NCBI GenBank assembly: GCA_041686955.1
Contig: JAWLCV010000080.1
Location: 1-18,134, forward strand
Reading direction: 5' to 3'
Source of the DNA: UBA7803 sp041686955
GTDB taxonomy: Bacteria; Pseudomonadota; Gammaproteobacteria; Pseudomonadales; Azotimanducaceae
Length of the DNA stretch: 18,134 nucleotides
Numbering within the stretch: position 1 is the stretch's first letter; each line of letters begins with the position of its first letter. Made by a program: the position numbers and the translations under genes. The notes below the pieces were generated by a model that made no database searches, was not told the origin of the DNA, and was given only the letters and a program-made list of their open reading frames with translations. This document shows positions 1-7,030 of this stretch, in pieces.

Positions 1-480
1 GGCGTCTTCTACGCCAAAGCGGACGGTTCGCACATCGAGGAGGTGATCTTTCCGCTCGAGGGGCCCAACGGCATCGGGCTGTCGCCGGAGGAGGACGAGC
101 TGTACGTGGCGGAGACCCTCACGGGACGCCTGTGGGCCTACGAGATCACGGCGCCGGGCAAGCTCCGCCGCGAGCGCCGGGACCGGCCGGACGGCGGGCG
201 CCTGGTGCATGGCCGGGCCGGCTACTTCCTGTTCGATTCCCTGGCCGTGGATGCGGAAGGCAACGTCTGTGTCGCCACCATCGTCGACGGCGGCATCACG
301 GTGCTGAAGCCACGGGGCGGCGCCCCGGAGTTCGTGCCAATGCCCGACCTCCTCACCACCAACATCTGTTTCGGCGGGGCGGGCCTGAAGACGGCATACA
401 TCACGCTCTCCTCTACCGGCAAGCTCGTATCCATGCCCTGGAGCCGGCCGGGTCTGCCACTGAACTTCCTGAACAAGTAG
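1..480 (+). CDS. SMP-30/gluconolactonase/LRE family protein, 3' part
   Basis: The gene is cut by the window edge; 159 residues of its C-terminal half are present, open from base 1. SMP-30 family enzymes are six-bladed beta-propellers that hydrolyse sugar or other lactones using a divalent metal. The visible motifs fit. PNGIGLSPEEDELYVAET carries the Asn that is usually a metal ligand. FDSLAVDAEGNVCVAT carries the Asp that is usually the ligand and catalytic residue. The tail TNICFGGAGLKTAYITLSSTGKL is the last blade typical of the family. The gene ends 15 bp before an alpha/beta hydrolase on the same strand, so the two probably share a transcript and may act in sequence on an ester or lactone substrate. 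The substrate cannot be told from sequence. Confidence 0.88.
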   Translation, partial: GVFYAKADGSHIEEVIFPLEGPNGIGLSPEEDELYVAETLTGRLWAYEITAPGKLRRERRDRPDGGRLVHGRAGYFLFDSLAVDAEGNVCVATIVDGGITVLKPRGGAPEFVPMPDLLTTNICFGGAGLKTAYITLSSTGKLVSMPWSRPGLPLNFLNK

Positions 481-495
481 CCGGAGAAACCCCTC

Positions 496-1269
496 ATGCC
501 TCACCTCGACCGTGACGGAGTCCGCATTCACTACGAGATCGCGGGCTCCGGCCCCACCATCCTCGCCACCCACGGCTACAGCGCCACCTCGTACATGTGG
601 CGCGACACGGCCGCCGCGCTCGAGGACCGCTATCAGGTGATCACCTGGGACATCCGCGGCCACGGCGGCTCGGACAGCCCGGACGACCCGGCCCTCTACA
701 GCAAGGAAGCGACCCTCGCCGACATGGCCGCCCTGCTCGACCACGCCGGCGCCGAGCGGGCCATCCTAATGGGTCATTCCCTCGGCGGTTACCTGTCGCT
801 GTCGTTTCACGTGGAGCATCCGGAGCGGGTGCGGGCCCTGGTGCTGGTGGGCACGGGCCCCGGCTATCGAAATCCCGAAGCCCGGGCCGGCTGGAATCAG
901 CAGGCGGAGGAGCGTGCCCGGAACTTCGAGCAGCACGGCATCGAGAACCTGGAGATGCCGGAAGCGCACGGCAACCAGCATCAGAGCGCCCGGGGCCTGG
1001 CGCTGGCGGCCCGGGGCATCCTCGCCCAGCACGACGGCCTGGTGATGGACGACCTGCCCAACATCCGGGTCCCCGCCCTGGTGGTGGTGGGCGACCGCGA
1101 CACCGCCTTCCACGGCGCCAGCGACTACATGGCCAAGCGCATCCCCAACGCCCGCAAGGTGATGCTCGACGGCGCCGGCCACATGCCCAACCTGGATCAG
1201 CCAGAGGCGTTCAACCAGGGGCTGCAGGCGTTTCTCGCGGATCTCGAGGCTGGCGCGGGAGACGCCTGA
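496..1269 (+). CDS. Alpha/beta hydrolase
   Basis: This is a 257-residue protein of the alpha/beta hydrolase fold family, a normal length for a single-domain cytoplasmic member. The oxyanion region is at about residues 25-28 (THGY). The nucleophile elbow is GHSLGG with Ser95. The probable acid is Asp202 in VVVGDRD and the catalytic His is His229 in DGAGHMPNLDQP, so the triad is complete. The ATG at 496 follows GGAG (482-485) at suitable spacing and lies 15 bp after the upstream lactonase gene, which suggests co-transcription. Its last 59 bp overlap the 3' end of the exosortase gene on the other strand. Esterase, C-C hydrolase and haloperoxidase-like roles are all possible, and sequence alone does not choose between them. 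Confidence 0.9.
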   Translation: MPHLDRDGVRIHYEIAGSGPTILATHGYSATSYMWRDTAAALEDRYQVITWDIRGHGGSDSPDDPALYSKEATLADMAALLDHAGAERAILMGHSLGGYLSLSFHVEHPERVRALVLVGTGPGYRNPEARAGWNQQAEERARNFEQHGIENLEMPEAHGNQHQSARGLALAARGILAQHDGLVMDDLPNIRVPALVVVGDRDTAFHGASDYMAKRIPNARKVMLDGAGHMPNLDQPEAFNQGLQAFLADLEAGAGDA

Positions 1270-2848
1270 CGAGATCGTCGAGGGGCCGCCGGGCCGCCTG
1301 CCAGAATCGGCCGAGGCGCGCCCGGTCGTCGGCCAGGCGGTCCGATGCGGGGGTCGCCAGCACGACGAAGCTCGCCACCCCGGAACCGAAGAAACGGTTG
1401 CCGAGCTGCAGGAGCTTGGCCTCCAGGGGCTGCGCCACGTCGCGGGCATGGCCGGCGGTACCGATCCGGTACCAGGCCCACACCAGCAGCCGCTCGCCGC
1501 TCCGACCGGTTACCACCGACTCGTGCAGATCCCCGCCGCCGAGCTCCGGTGGCGCCATCCGCGTCGGTGAAACCCGATACCACCAGCGCCGGCCGTCCAC
1601 CGTGGTGTTCGTGCGGCTGACGGCCTCGCGGCCCTGAACCGACTCCAGGAACGTGCTCACGTGCACCACCACCGGAGGACCGCCGCCGAGGGCGTAGACG
1701 CCCCGGGTCAGGGCGTCCGGGACAGTGCTCCCCGGCCGGTAATCCAACCGCTGTGCCGGAGACCAGCCGGCAAAGCGCTCCGGCAAGGCCGCCGCCAAGG
1801 TCGCCGGCGAGGCCACGTGTCGGGTGGCGCCGGCGTCGAGTCGGACGGGCCCCTCCAACTGAAGCGCCAGCACGGGCCCCGCCGCCAGGGCCACCAGGGT
1901 CAATGCCATGGTCACCCGGGCGGAACCGCCCGCCGCCACCCCGCGGCCGACTTCGTCCCGGTGCCGCGCCGGGCGCTGCACCCGCTGGCGCGGCAGTCGG
2001 CTGAACGAGAACAGCAACAAGGTCATGGCCACGGCGAACAGCGCCCAGCCCAGGGTCTCGTGATTGCCGGAGACGAGCGGATGCTGCATCTGGGTCAGGT
2101 GCCCGGCGGTGACCACGATGGCGATGCGCACGGTGTTGACGGCGAAGGCCAGCACCGCCCCGAGCACGGTCAGAAGCGCCGCGAGCCGGCCGCGATAGCC
2201 GTTGACGTGCGCGAAGACGAGGCACAACGGAATCGCCACCACCAGTTGCCGAAGCCCCGAGCAGGCCTCCACCACCCGGAACATCCCGGACGGAACCATC
2301 AGGGCCACGCCCTCCTGGGCCACCGGCACGCCGGCCAGCGCCAGATGCCCCCGCGCGACGGTTGCGGTGGCGACCTGGAACCAGCCACCGTTGACGGCGT
2401 CCCACAGCGGCACGCCCCACAGGGGCAGCAGCAGCGGCAGCGCCAGCCGGCGAAAGCCCCGCCAGCCGTGCACGGCCCACACCAGCGCCGGCAGCAGAAG
2501 CACGAAGGCGGCCTGCTGGCCCACCTGCACGTGGACGGCGCCGGCGAGAAACCAGGCGATAGAGAGGCCGAGCACCGCCGCGGCGCCCCAAGAGCTCGGG
2601 TCCAGGGGCACGGGACCCCGGCGCAGCTCGCGAACGAGCAGCCAGCCAGCCGCAGCGACCAGCAGCCCGCCGTGGGAATAGTCGAAATCGTTGCCGCCCC
2701 AGAGTTCGTAGAGGCCGACGAGGGTGGAGAAGTAGCCGAGCGCGACCACGGCCAGCAGAATGCCCCAGGTGATCACCTGGCCCTTCGGCATCGCCGGCAG
2801 CCGCGTCGCCAGCCGGCCCATTCGCTGTGCTTGGTCGATCTGCGCCAT
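1211..2848 (-). CDS. Exosortase with fused C-terminal EpsI domain (XrtA/XrtD-like)
   Basis: The protein has 545 residues. Residues 24-285 are a multi-span membrane domain with the exosortase catalytic set: Cys196 in VVEACSGLRQL, Arg241 in NTVRIAI and His263 in GNHETLGWALF. Exosortases are inner-membrane transpeptidase-like enzymes that cut PEP-CTERM sorting signals from exported proteins. After one more hydrophobic segment (about 312-330), residues 345-500 look like EpsI (DUF3485): an LPERFAGW start, a VVVHVSTF strand and LLVWAWYRIG. Such fusions are known in exosortase A-type loci linked to exopolysaccharide. Here no polysaccharide gene or PEP-CTERM protein is nearby. The start at 2848 is chosen because GGGAGGG and GGAAGG precede it; ATG at 2821 is an alternative. 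The 3' end overlaps the convergent hydrolase gene by 59 bp. Confidence 0.9.
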   Translation of the reverse strand: MAQIDQAQRMGRLATRLPAMPKGQVITWGILLAVVALGYFSTLVGLYELWGGNDFDYSHGGLLVAAAGWLLVRELRRGPVPLDPSSWGAAAVLGLSIAWFLAGAVHVQVGQQAAFVLLLPALVWAVHGWRGFRRLALPLLLPLWGVPLWDAVNGGWFQVATATVARGHLALAGVPVAQEGVALMVPSGMFRVVEACSGLRQLVVAIPLCLVFAHVNGYRGRLAALLTVLGAVLAFAVNTVRIAIVVTAGHLTQMQHPLVSGNHETLGWALFAVAMTLLLFSFSRLPRQRVQRPARHRDEVGRGVAAGGSARVTMALTLVALAAGPVLALQLEGPVRLDAGATRHVASPATLAAALPERFAGWSPAQRLDYRPGSTVPDALTRGVYALGGGPPVVVHVSTFLESVQGREAVSRTNTTVDGRRWWYRVSPTRMAPPELGGGDLHESVVTGRSGERLLVWAWYRIGTAGHARDVAQPLEAKLLQLGNRFFGSGVASFVVLATPASDRLADDRARLGRFWQAARRPLDDLVRRLPRQPRDPRETPAAPG

Positions 2849-2874
2849 GCCTTCCGACGCCCTCCCAGGTGGGC

Positions 2875-2903
2875 TAGGCAACCCCTGGAGCCGCCGGTAA
2901 TAT
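2875..2903 (+). promoter_or_regulatory. Possible sigma70-type promoter of the ExbD-like gene
   Basis: TAGGCA (2875-2880) and TAATAT (2898-2903) are 17 bp apart, and each matches four of six consensus bases. They lie in the 93-bp gap between the divergent exosortase and ExbD-like genes, in its most AT-rich part. The match is moderate. The same AT-rich stretch could serve the exosortase gene in the other direction. Confidence 0.3.
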
Positions 2904-2941
2904 AGCCCCCTCGCAGTCAACACATCATTGAGGGGTAGGAC

Positions 2942-3352
2942 GTGCGCAGACCGTTCGGCAGCAATCGCGAGGACGAGGACGACGAGCAGATCAACCTGAC
3001 GCCCATGCTGGACGTCGTGTTCATCATGTTGATCTTCTTCATCGTCACCGCGACCTTCGTCAAGGAAGTCGGTATCGACGTCAACCAGCCCGATGAGGAC
3101 AAGCCGAAGACCATCGACCCGGAGAAGAAGAGCATCGTGGTGCGGATCTCCAACCGCGATCGCATCACCATCTCGCAACGCGAGGTGGACTGGGCGTCGG
3201 TGCGGGCCAACATCGAACGGCTCCACGCGGAAGCCCCCGAGGCGCCCGTGGTCATTCAGGCGCACCCGGAATCCACCACCGAGGCCATGATCCACGTCAT
3301 GGACCAGGCGCGGATGGCCGGGGTCTACAACATCTCGCTGGCTTCGAATTAG
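2942..3352 (+). CDS. ExbD/TolR family biopolymer transport protein
   Basis: This is a 136-residue protein of the usual ExbD length. It has a short charged cytoplasmic N-terminus, one membrane helix (about 20-40, LTPMLDVVFIMLIFFIVTA) with the conserved Asp that takes part in proton flow, and a periplasmic domain. ExbD works with ExbB and TonB to couple proton-motive force to outer-membrane transport. The VKEVGIDVNQPD and VVIQAHPESTTEAMIHVMDQAR segments resemble the second ExbD of gammaproteobacterial TonB2-type systems. The start is GTG, supported by a strong GAGGGGTAGGA ribosome site (2930-2940). No ExbB, TonB or TolQ gene is near it, which is unusual because the family normally sits in an exbB-exbD pair. 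It is followed by an intrinsic terminator, so it is probably transcribed alone. Confidence 0.93.
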   Translation: MRRPFGSNREDEDDEQINLTPMLDVVFIMLIFFIVTATFVKEVGIDVNQPDEDKPKTIDPEKKSIVVRISNRDRITISQREVDWASVRANIERLHAEAPEAPVVIQAHPESTTEAMIHVMDQARMAGVYNISLASN

Positions 3353-3377
3353 AGAGAACAACACAGCGCAACCATTT

Positions 3378-3408
3378 GAAAAAAGGCCGGTTCTCCGGCC
3401 TTTTCTTT
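3378..3408 (+). terminator. Intrinsic (bidirectional) terminator after the ExbD-like gene
   Basis: The sequence AAAAGGCCGG-TTCT-CCGGCCTTTT forms a perfect 10-bp stem (3381-3390 with 3395-3404), and the plus strand continues TTTTCTTT. The A run on the left gives a U run on the minus strand, so the hairpin should work in both directions. It follows the ExbD-like stop codon by 28 bp and ends 16 bp before the threonine aldolase ATG. Confidence 0.9.
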
Positions 3409-3424
3409 GTGGGACCAACGGCCG

Positions 3425-4411
3425 ATGCACCTCATCGATCTCAGAAGCGACACCGTAACCCGCCCGACCGCGGCGATGCGGGCGGCGATGGCGGCCGCGG
3501 AGGTGGGCGACGACGTCTACGGCGAGGACCCCACCGTGAACGCCCTGGAAGCGCTCGCCGCGGACCTGCTCGGTCACGAGGCGGCGCTGTTCCTCCCCAG
3601 CGGCACCCAGTCCAATCTGGTGGCCCTGCTGACCCACTGCGGCCGCGGTGACGAGTACATCGTCGGCGCCTCGGCCCACACCTACCTCTACGAGGCCGGG
3701 GGCGCTGCGGCGCTCGGGGGCATTCAGCCCCAGCCGCTGCCCTTTCAGGAGGACGGCACCCTGGACCTCGCCGCCGTGCGTGCGGCGGTCAAGCCCGACG
3801 ACCCCCACTTCGCGCGGTCGCGGCTGTTGTGCCTGGAGAATACCCAGGGCGGGCGCGCCACCGGGCCCGGCTACTTCGCCGAGGCCCGCGCGCTCTGCAA
3901 CGAGTTGGGGCTGGGGCTGCATCTGGACGGGGCGCGGCTGTTCAACGCCGCCGTCGCCACGGGCTGCGCTGCCCGCGACATCGCCCGCCACTGCGACTCG
4001 GTATCCGTGTGCCTGTCCAAGGGGCTGGGGGCGCCGGTGGGCTCGGTTCTGGTGGGAGGGCGCGACTACATCCGAGCGGCCCGGCGCTGGCGCAAGATGG
4101 TGGGGGGCGGCATGCGCCAGGCCGGCATCCTCGCCGCCGCGGGGATCTACGCCCTCGAGCATCACGTGGCGCGCCTGGAGGAAGATCATCGGAAAGCCGA
4201 GCGTCTGGCAGCCCTGGTCGAGGAGCGCTACCCCGGGGCTGCCAGCCAGCACACCAACATGGTGTTCTTGGCGCTGCCGGACGACGAGCTGACGAGACTC
4301 GCGGCTCGCCTGCGCGAGGCCGGGATCGTCATCCGCGGCTCGCGGTGGGTGACCCACCTCGACGTGAGCTTCGAGGACGTCGAGCGCGTGGGCGACGCGC
4401 TCCGCCGCTGA
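3425..4411 (+). CDS. ltaE: Low-specificity L-threonine aldolase
   Basis: This 328-residue PLP enzyme of fold type I cleaves L-threonine or L-allo-threonine to glycine and acetaldehyde in the cytoplasm. The N-terminus MHLIDLRSDTVTRPT is the canonical family start and fixes the ATG at 3425. Other signatures are VGDDVYGEDPTVNALE (27-42), SGTQSNL (59-65), His85, which stacks on PLP in this family, HLDGAR with Asp168 and Arg171, and the Schiff-base Lys199 in CLSKGLGAPVGSVL. The gene begins only 16 bp after a strong terminator and no good ribosome site precedes it, so its transcription is unclear. It could come from read-through or from a promoter inside the ExbD-like gene. It converges on the NupC-type gene with a 7-bp gap. 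Confidence 0.93.
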   Translation: MHLIDLRSDTVTRPTAAMRAAMAAAEVGDDVYGEDPTVNALEALAADLLGHEAALFLPSGTQSNLVALLTHCGRGDEYIVGASAHTYLYEAGGAAALGGIQPQPLPFQEDGTLDLAAVRAAVKPDDPHFARSRLLCLENTQGGRATGPGYFAEARALCNELGLGLHLDGARLFNAAVATGCAARDIARHCDSVSVCLSKGLGAPVGSVLVGGRDYIRAARRWRKMVGGGMRQAGILAAAGIYALEHHVARLEEDHRKAERLAALVEERYPGAASQHTNMVFLALPDDELTRLAARLREAGIVIRGSRWVTHLDVSFEDVERVGDALRR

Positions 4412-4418
4412 TCGGGAG

Positions 4419-5657
4419 TCAGACCAGACTCACCAGAGCCACGATGGCTCCGGTGTTGCAGGCGACGATCGTCCCGGAAATCAATGTCTTGGGCGCTGTT
4501 TCTAATAGCTCGCTTCGCCTCTCGGGCACGAGGGTCGCCAGCCCGCCGAGGAGGATACCTAGGCTTCCGAAGTTGGCGAACCCGCACAGGGCGTAGGTCA
4601 TCACCAGGGCGCTGGTGCCGGACAAGGTCGCCTCCGGCAGACCGGCGAGCTGCAGATACGCCACCAGCTCGTTCAGGATGAGCTTGGTGCCGAGCAGCGC
4701 CCCCGCCGCCTGGGACTCCTGCCAGGGAATGCCGATGAGCCAGGCCACCGGCGCGAAGGCCCAGCCCATCATCCGCTCCAGGGTGAGCGGAGCCTCCGCC
4801 ACCGTGATCACCGACAGCATCTGGTTCACCAGCGCCACCAGGCTCACCAGCACCACCAGCATGGCCGCCACGTTGGCGGCGAGGCGCAGGCCGTCGTAGG
4901 TGCCCCGGGTGATGGCGTCCATGTGGCTGTGGTAGACCAGGGCTTCCGGGGTCGGGCCGTCGCCCGTCTCCGCCGTGGGGGGCACCAGGATGCGGGAGAT
5001 GAACACCGCCCCCACCACGTTGATGACCGAGGCGATGAGCACGTGACCCAGCGCACCCGGCACCGTCTCGCGGAGCACGCTGGCGTACAGCACCATGATG
5101 GAGCCCGCGACGGTGGACATCCCGCAGGTCATCACGGTGAAGAGCTCCGAGCGGGAGAGCGTCTGCAGATAGCCGCGGATCACCAGCGGTGTTTCCACCA
5201 TGCCGAGAAAGACGCTGGCGGCGCTGGCCGTGCCCACGGCGCCACCCACCCCCAGAGCGCGGCGCAGCACGGCGCCGAACCCCCGCACCACCGTCGGCAG
5301 CACGCGCCAGTACCAGAGGATGGCCACCAGCACGCTGAAGACGATGATCTGGGGCAGCACCCGGAATGCGAAGATGTACAGCGCCCCCGGGTCGTTCACG
5401 GCAAACGGCGCCTCACCGCCGGCCAGGTAGCCGAACACGAAGCCGGCGCCGGCGGCAGTGGCCGTCTCCACCCCCTGCACCACGTGGTTGAGCAACAGCA
5501 GGGTCTCGCTCACCACCGGCACCCGCAGCAGCACCAGGGCCATGACGAGCTGCAGTGCCAGCCCCACGGCCACGGGGCGCCAGCGCACCTGGCCGCGCCG
5601 TTCGCTCAGGCTCCAGCACAGCGCCATCAGGAACCCGATTCCGAGAATCGCCTGCAT
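4419..5657 (-). CDS. NupC-type concentrative nucleoside transporter (CNT family)
   Basis: This is a 412-residue inner-membrane protein with about eight or more hydrophobic segments, the usual size for bacterial CNT carriers. These import nucleosides with H+ or Na+. The family signatures are clear in the C-terminal core: LLGTKLILNELVAY (about 321-334, matching the G-x-K-x3-NE-x-VAY motif) and ALCGFANFGSLG (356-367). The Gate domain segments VFLGMVETPLVIRGYL and MSTVAGSIMVLYA are also typical. It is transcribed from the same strand as the phosphopantetheinyl transferase, 24 bp downstream of it, so the two may share a message although their functions do not obviously match. The ribosome site before ATG is weak and AT-rich. 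Whether Na+ or H+ is the coupling ion cannot be read here. Confidence 0.93.
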   Translation of the reverse strand: MQAILGIGFLMALCWSLSERRGQVRWRPVAVGLALQLVMALVLLRVPVVSETLLLLNHVVQGVETATAAGAGFVFGYLAGGEAPFAVNDPGALYIFAFRVLPQIIVFSVLVAILWYWRVLPTVVRGFGAVLRRALGVGGAVGTASAASVFLGMVETPLVIRGYLQTLSRSELFTVMTCGMSTVAGSIMVLYASVLRETVPGALGHVLIASVINVVGAVFISRILVPPTAETGDGPTPEALVYHSHMDAITRGTYDGLRLAANVAAMLVVLVSLVALVNQMLSVITVAEAPLTLERMMGWAFAPVAWLIGIPWQESQAAGALLGTKLILNELVAYLQLAGLPEATLSGTSALVMTYALCGFANFGSLGILLGGLATLVPERRSELLETAPKTLISGTIVACNTGAIVALVSLV

Positions 5658-5675
5658 CGAATTGCTTGTCTTTTC

Positions 5676-5698
5676 TTATGGTTATCGTGGAATCATAA
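5676..5698 (-). repeat. Imperfect inverted repeat before the NupC-type gene
   Basis: TTATGGTT-atcgtgg-AATCATAA on the plus strand pairs at seven of eight arm positions. It covers the stop codon of the phosphopantetheinyl transferase gene and lies 18 bp upstream of the transporter start codon, in a local AT-rich patch. It could be an operator or an mRNA hairpin near the ribosome site. It has no U run, so it is not a standard terminator. Confidence 0.35.
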
Positions 5699-6356
5699 AC
5701 ACGGTCAGCACGTAGTGCTCGAAAAAGCAGAAGTACCCTACCCCGGTGTCCATGATTCGATTGGCCGGGTGCTCCCCCACGTAGCGCAGGCGGAAGCGGC
5801 GCTCGCTCCACGTCACGTCCACCTCCGCCTCCTGAAAGCCGATGAAGCGCCCCACCCGGGGGTTCACCGCCTTGTAGCCGGCTTCCTTGGCGCTGAAGAC
5901 CAGACCGGGCAGGCGGGCATCCGCGTCGGCGAGCCGCCGCCGCTCCGCCGGTGTCAGCACCTTGCGGTGCAGGCGCTCCGCCATCCGATCCACCCGCTCG
6001 AGATCCACCCCGACGGCCGCCACCGCATCGGGGCGGGCCGCGGCCGCCACGGCCACCGCATCGGCGTGGGTGATGCTGCCCAGCACCCCTTCCGGCCAGG
6101 CGGGGCTGCGATCTTCCCGCTTCGGGATGGGCGCCGGCGCGGCCCCGAGCTCCGCCATGGCGCACCGGGCCAGGTGGCGACCGGTGGAAAACTCGTGGAC
6201 CCGCTTCAGCGCGGCCCGCGCCAGGGCCGGGCGCTCCTCGGCCCACAGCTCGGCCGTGAAGTCGGCGATGTGGCCGGCCACCAGCGCGACCTCCGGCAAC
6301 TCGGGAAGCTGATCGGCCACGTCGGTGGCCAGCGGGGGCAGTTCGCGCCAGGTCAT
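5682..6356 (-). CDS. 4'-phosphopantetheinyl transferase superfamily protein (EntD-like)
   Basis: The 224-residue size fits the single-chain EntD/Sfp-type group. These enzymes move the phosphopantetheine arm of CoA onto a carrier-protein serine of fatty-acid, polyketide or non-ribosomal peptide synthases. The N-terminal half has FSTGRHLARCAMAELG (56-71), then GSITHADAVAVAA (93-105). The metal site is VGVDLERVDRM with Asp118 and Glu120. The second motif FSAKEAGYK supplies Lys157, Glu158 and Lys162. All key residues are present. No carrier-protein synthase lies in the window, so it probably serves a synthase encoded elsewhere. It is divergent from the CPT-like kinase gene (44-bp gap) and is followed by the NupC-type gene. 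Confidence 0.92.
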   Translation of the reverse strand: MTWRELPPLATDVADQLPELPEVALVAGHIADFTAELWAEERPALARAALKRVHEFSTGRHLARCAMAELGAAPAPIPKREDRSPAWPEGVLGSITHADAVAVAAAARPDAVAAVGVDLERVDRMAERLHRKVLTPAERRRLADADARLPGLVFSAKEAGYKAVNPRVGRFIGFQEAEVDVTWSERRFRLRYVGEHPANRIMDTGVGYFCFFEHYVLTVFMIPR

Positions 6357-6400
6357 GGCTCAATTGTGGTGCACGGCGCTTCCGGATACCATCCGCCGCC

Positions 6401-7030
6401 ATGGGGGCCGGCAACGTCATTTTCCTCAACGGCTCGTCGAGCGCCGGCAAGACCACGCTCGCCGTCATGCTCCAGCAGATTCTCGACGAGCCCTACCAGC
6501 ACATCGCCCTGGATCAGTTCCGCGACGGCATGCCCGGCCGCTACCGGGGGCTGAACTCGCCTCCGGGCACCCCGGGGGCCCTGGGGCTCAACGTGGTCCC
6601 GGTGCAGCACGAAGGGCAACGGGTCACCCGCATCGACTTCGGCAGCCACGGCGAGCAGGTGCTGCGCGGCATGCGCCGGGCCATCGCCGCGTTCGCGCGG
6701 GAAGGCAACCACGTCATCATCGACGATCTGCTGTTCAAGCCCCACTATCTGGAAGACTACGCCCGGGCGCTGGAGGGACTCGACGCCTGGCTCATCGGCG
6801 TACGCTGCAGGCTGGACGTGGTGAATCAGCGGGAGCGCCTGCGCAGCGGCCGGTTTCCCGGCACCGCCACCTCCCATTTCCACGAGGTTCACGCCCACGG
6901 GATCGACTACGACCTCGAGGTCGACACCAGTCACGCTGCGCCCCGGGAGTGTGCCGAGCGCATCGCCCTGCGCCTACAGGAGCCGCCCGTCGCCCTCGAG
7001 CGGGTCCGGCAGCAGTTGGAGTACCCATGA
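6401..7030 (+). CDS. Chloramphenicol phosphotransferase-like P-loop kinase
   Basis: This is a 209-residue P-loop protein that resembles the CPT family (PF07931), whose founding member 3-O-phosphorylates chloramphenicol in its producer. The Walker A motif is GSSSAGKT (11-18). Asp38 in ALDQFRDGMP matches the CPT catalytic base position. NHVIIDDLLF is the Walker B-like strand. The lid region VNQRERLRSGRFPGTA is also typical. Most CPT-like proteins in non-producers have no proven substrate, so resistance should not be assumed. The stop codon overlaps the GST start as ATGA (7027-7030), which implies translational coupling. No clear ribosome site precedes ATG 6401. The start is chosen because it places the Walker A strand in the usual position. 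Confidence 0.85.
   Translation: MGAGNVIFLNGSSSAGKTTLAVMLQQILDEPYQHIALDQFRDGMPGRYRGLNSPPGTPGALGLNVVPVQHEGQRVTRIDFGSHGEQVLRGMRRAIAAFAREGNHVIIDDLLFKPHYLEDYARALEGLDAWLIGVRCRLDVVNQRERLRSGRFPGTATSHFHEVHAHGIDYDLEVDTSHAAPRECAERIALRLQEPPVALERVRQQLEYP

Noticed and set aside
634..2780. The same palindrome CAGGTGATCACCTG at 634-647 and 2766-2779 (16 bp with flanks at 2765-2780)
   Set aside because: Both copies are inside genes and encode the same peptide QVITW, whose preferred codons happen to be palindromic. Coincidence explains the repeat better than a regulatory site.
1211..4357. A 3.1-kb open frame on the minus strand spanning the exosortase, ExbD-like and threonine aldolase genes
   Set aside because: Only the part from 2848 down encodes the exosortase. 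The rest is antisense to two well-supported genes and reads as Arg/Gly/His-rich shadow sequence, a common effect of high GC.
4923..6554. A 543-residue plus-strand open frame opposite the transporter and the phosphopantetheinyl transferase
   Set aside because: It is antisense to two families with intact motifs, and its composition (very high His/Gln/Gly) is typical of a GC shadow.
6401..7030. Calling the CPT-like kinase a chloramphenicol resistance gene
   Set aside because: The family resemblance is real, but most CPT-like proteins outside antibiotic producers have no shown drug activity, and no resistance or mobile context is present.
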